A DNA stretch of 61,827 nt. Origin: Candidatus Bathyarchaeota archaeon (GTDB lineage Archaea > Thermoproteota > Bathyarchaeia > 40CM-2-53-6 > RBG-13-38-9). The first letter of the stretch is position 1, and the number at the start of each line of letters is the position of its first letter. A program made the position numbers and the translations under genes. Positions 61,316 to 61,827 of this stretch are shown here, piece after piece. Where the stretch lies: the NCBI GenBank assembly GCA_018396915.1, contig JAGTRD010000005.1, positions 1 to 61,827 of the forward strand, in the 5' to 3' direction. The notes beneath the pieces are model-generated. The model saw nothing but the letters and a program-made list of their open reading frames with translations. It had not been told where the DNA came from and did not search any database.

Positions 61316-61636
61316 ATGGGATTCGATGAAGAGGTATGGAGTCTATTGAGGAAGATTCCGAAGGGGAGGGTCACAACATATAAGTTAGTGGCTGAAGCCA
61401 TGGGGTCCAAGGCTTACAGAGCTGTTGGGAATGCTTGTAGGAGAAACCCATACTCACCAACTGTGCCCTGCCACAGGGTTGTAAAGTCTGATGGGAGGGT
61501 AGGTGGTTTCGGCGGGGAGGTCTCTGGAAGAAATGTTGAGAGGAAAATTAGAATGTTGAGGATGGAGGGTGTTGAAGTTAGAGATGGGAGGGTTTTGAAT
61601 TTCAGTGAAATACTCTTCAAGTTTAGACAGGTCTGA
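61316..61636 (+). CDS. ogt: O6-alkylguanine-DNA alkyltransferase (Ogt/MGMT C-terminal type)
   Basis: 106 residues containing only the catalytic domain. The active-site motif is PTVPCHRVVKSDGRVGGFGG, the Arg finger region is YRAVGNACRRNP, and IPKGRVTTYKLVAEAMG starts the helix-turn-helix. It removes alkyl groups from guanine, consuming itself. The Met start is at 61316 with GAGGTGG upstream. Confidence 0.9.
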   Translation: MGFDEEVWSLLRKIPKGRVTTYKLVAEAMGSKAYRAVGNACRRNPYSPTVPCHRVVKSDGRVGGFGGEVSGRNVERKIRMLRMEGVEVRDGRVLNFSEILFKFRQV

Positions 61637-61693
61637 CATGATTTTAGATTGTTTTGCTCGGCTTGGCAACTATTGTAGGAGGCGCCTGTTTTT

Positions 61694-61827
61694 ATGGTTA
61701 GGATGAGTGGTTATCGAGCTGTCGTCGAATCTTTGCTTGAGGAGAATGTTGAGTATTTATTTGGGTTGCCCGGAAATCCGAAGGTGGTTTATGACCAGCT
61801 CTACGATACACCTGAGATAAAGCCGAT
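61694..61827 (+). CDS. thiamine pyrophosphate enzyme, N terminus (cut by window edge)
   Basis: Begins at ATG 61694 (GTG and ATG alternatives nearby) with GYRAVVESLLEENVEYLFGL and PGNPKVVYDQLY, the N-terminal PYR domain start of acetolactate synthase-type enzymes. Only 44 residues are visible. The exact enzyme (acetolactate synthase, glyoxylate carboligase, or similar) cannot be decided. Confidence 0.75.
   Translation, partial: MVRMSGYRAVVESLLEENVEYLFGLPGNPKVVYDQLYDTPEIKP

Noticed and set aside
1-61827. CRISPR arrays, rRNA genes and insertion sequences
   Set aside because: I looked for regularly spaced repeats, rRNA signatures and transposase motifs with terminal repeats and saw none.

Overview
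The window is archaeal DNA. It carries an S10/spc-type ribosomal protein cluster with archaeal-only members (rpl32e, rpl19e, rps4e, rpl14e, rnp1), archaeal SecY, AdkA-type adenylate kinase, RtcB with archease, two PurP paralogues, a pyruvoyl arginine decarboxylase, TATA-box promoters and intron-bearing tRNA genes. The missing SUI1 gene in the ribosomal cluster, the interrupted cbf5 gene and the multi-intron tRNAs fit the TACK group. A Bathyarchaeia-like organism is my best guess, but that is inference.

Layout. 1-5300 is an accessory region: a glycosyltransferase, a decayed HEPN/nucleotidyltransferase pair, a VapBC-like pair, a coiled-coil nuclease-like protein and a UPF0175/DUF3368 pair. 5480-23991 is the translation block, almost all on the minus strand. 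Transcription runs from a SPOUT methyltransferase and rpl3 down to cbf5 and a tRNA-Ser. The block is interrupted between rps19 and rps3 by two plus-strand membrane genes and a 480-base gap. 24061-27959 holds a sugar isomerase, rtcB, archease, a DUF59 gene and a second tRNA-Ser. 28000-30300 is poor in genes and holds a pepsin-like protease, a cupin and a decayed hepT gene. 30342-40707 is a cell-envelope block of large secreted or anchored proteins, a UDP-GlcNAc 2-epimerase and a processive glycosyltransferase. 40890-61827 is mixed housekeeping: iron transport, polyamine synthesis, valS, metK, PurP, malate dehydrogenase, transporters and DNA repair.

The strongest theme is RNA splicing at bulge-helix-bulge (BHB) sites. 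The cbf5 gene is split by a 20-base insert. Removing it restores the catalytic Asp codon, and the insert folds as a BHB with cuts in two A-G/A bulges. Both tRNA-Ser genes (anticodons GGA and TGA) carry an intron at position 29/30 with the same bulge sequences, plus an anticodon-loop intron; the TGA gene also has a D-loop insertion. The ligase RtcB and its activator archease, which would join such exons, lie in the same window.

Several genes that a simple start-codon scan would miss or break are described here: rps14, a Cys-rich protein near 48100-48421 with no standard start codon, the joined cbf5, and three decayed toxin-antitoxin genes. Positions, motifs and pairings were read by eye; family names rest on motif recognition, not on database searches.
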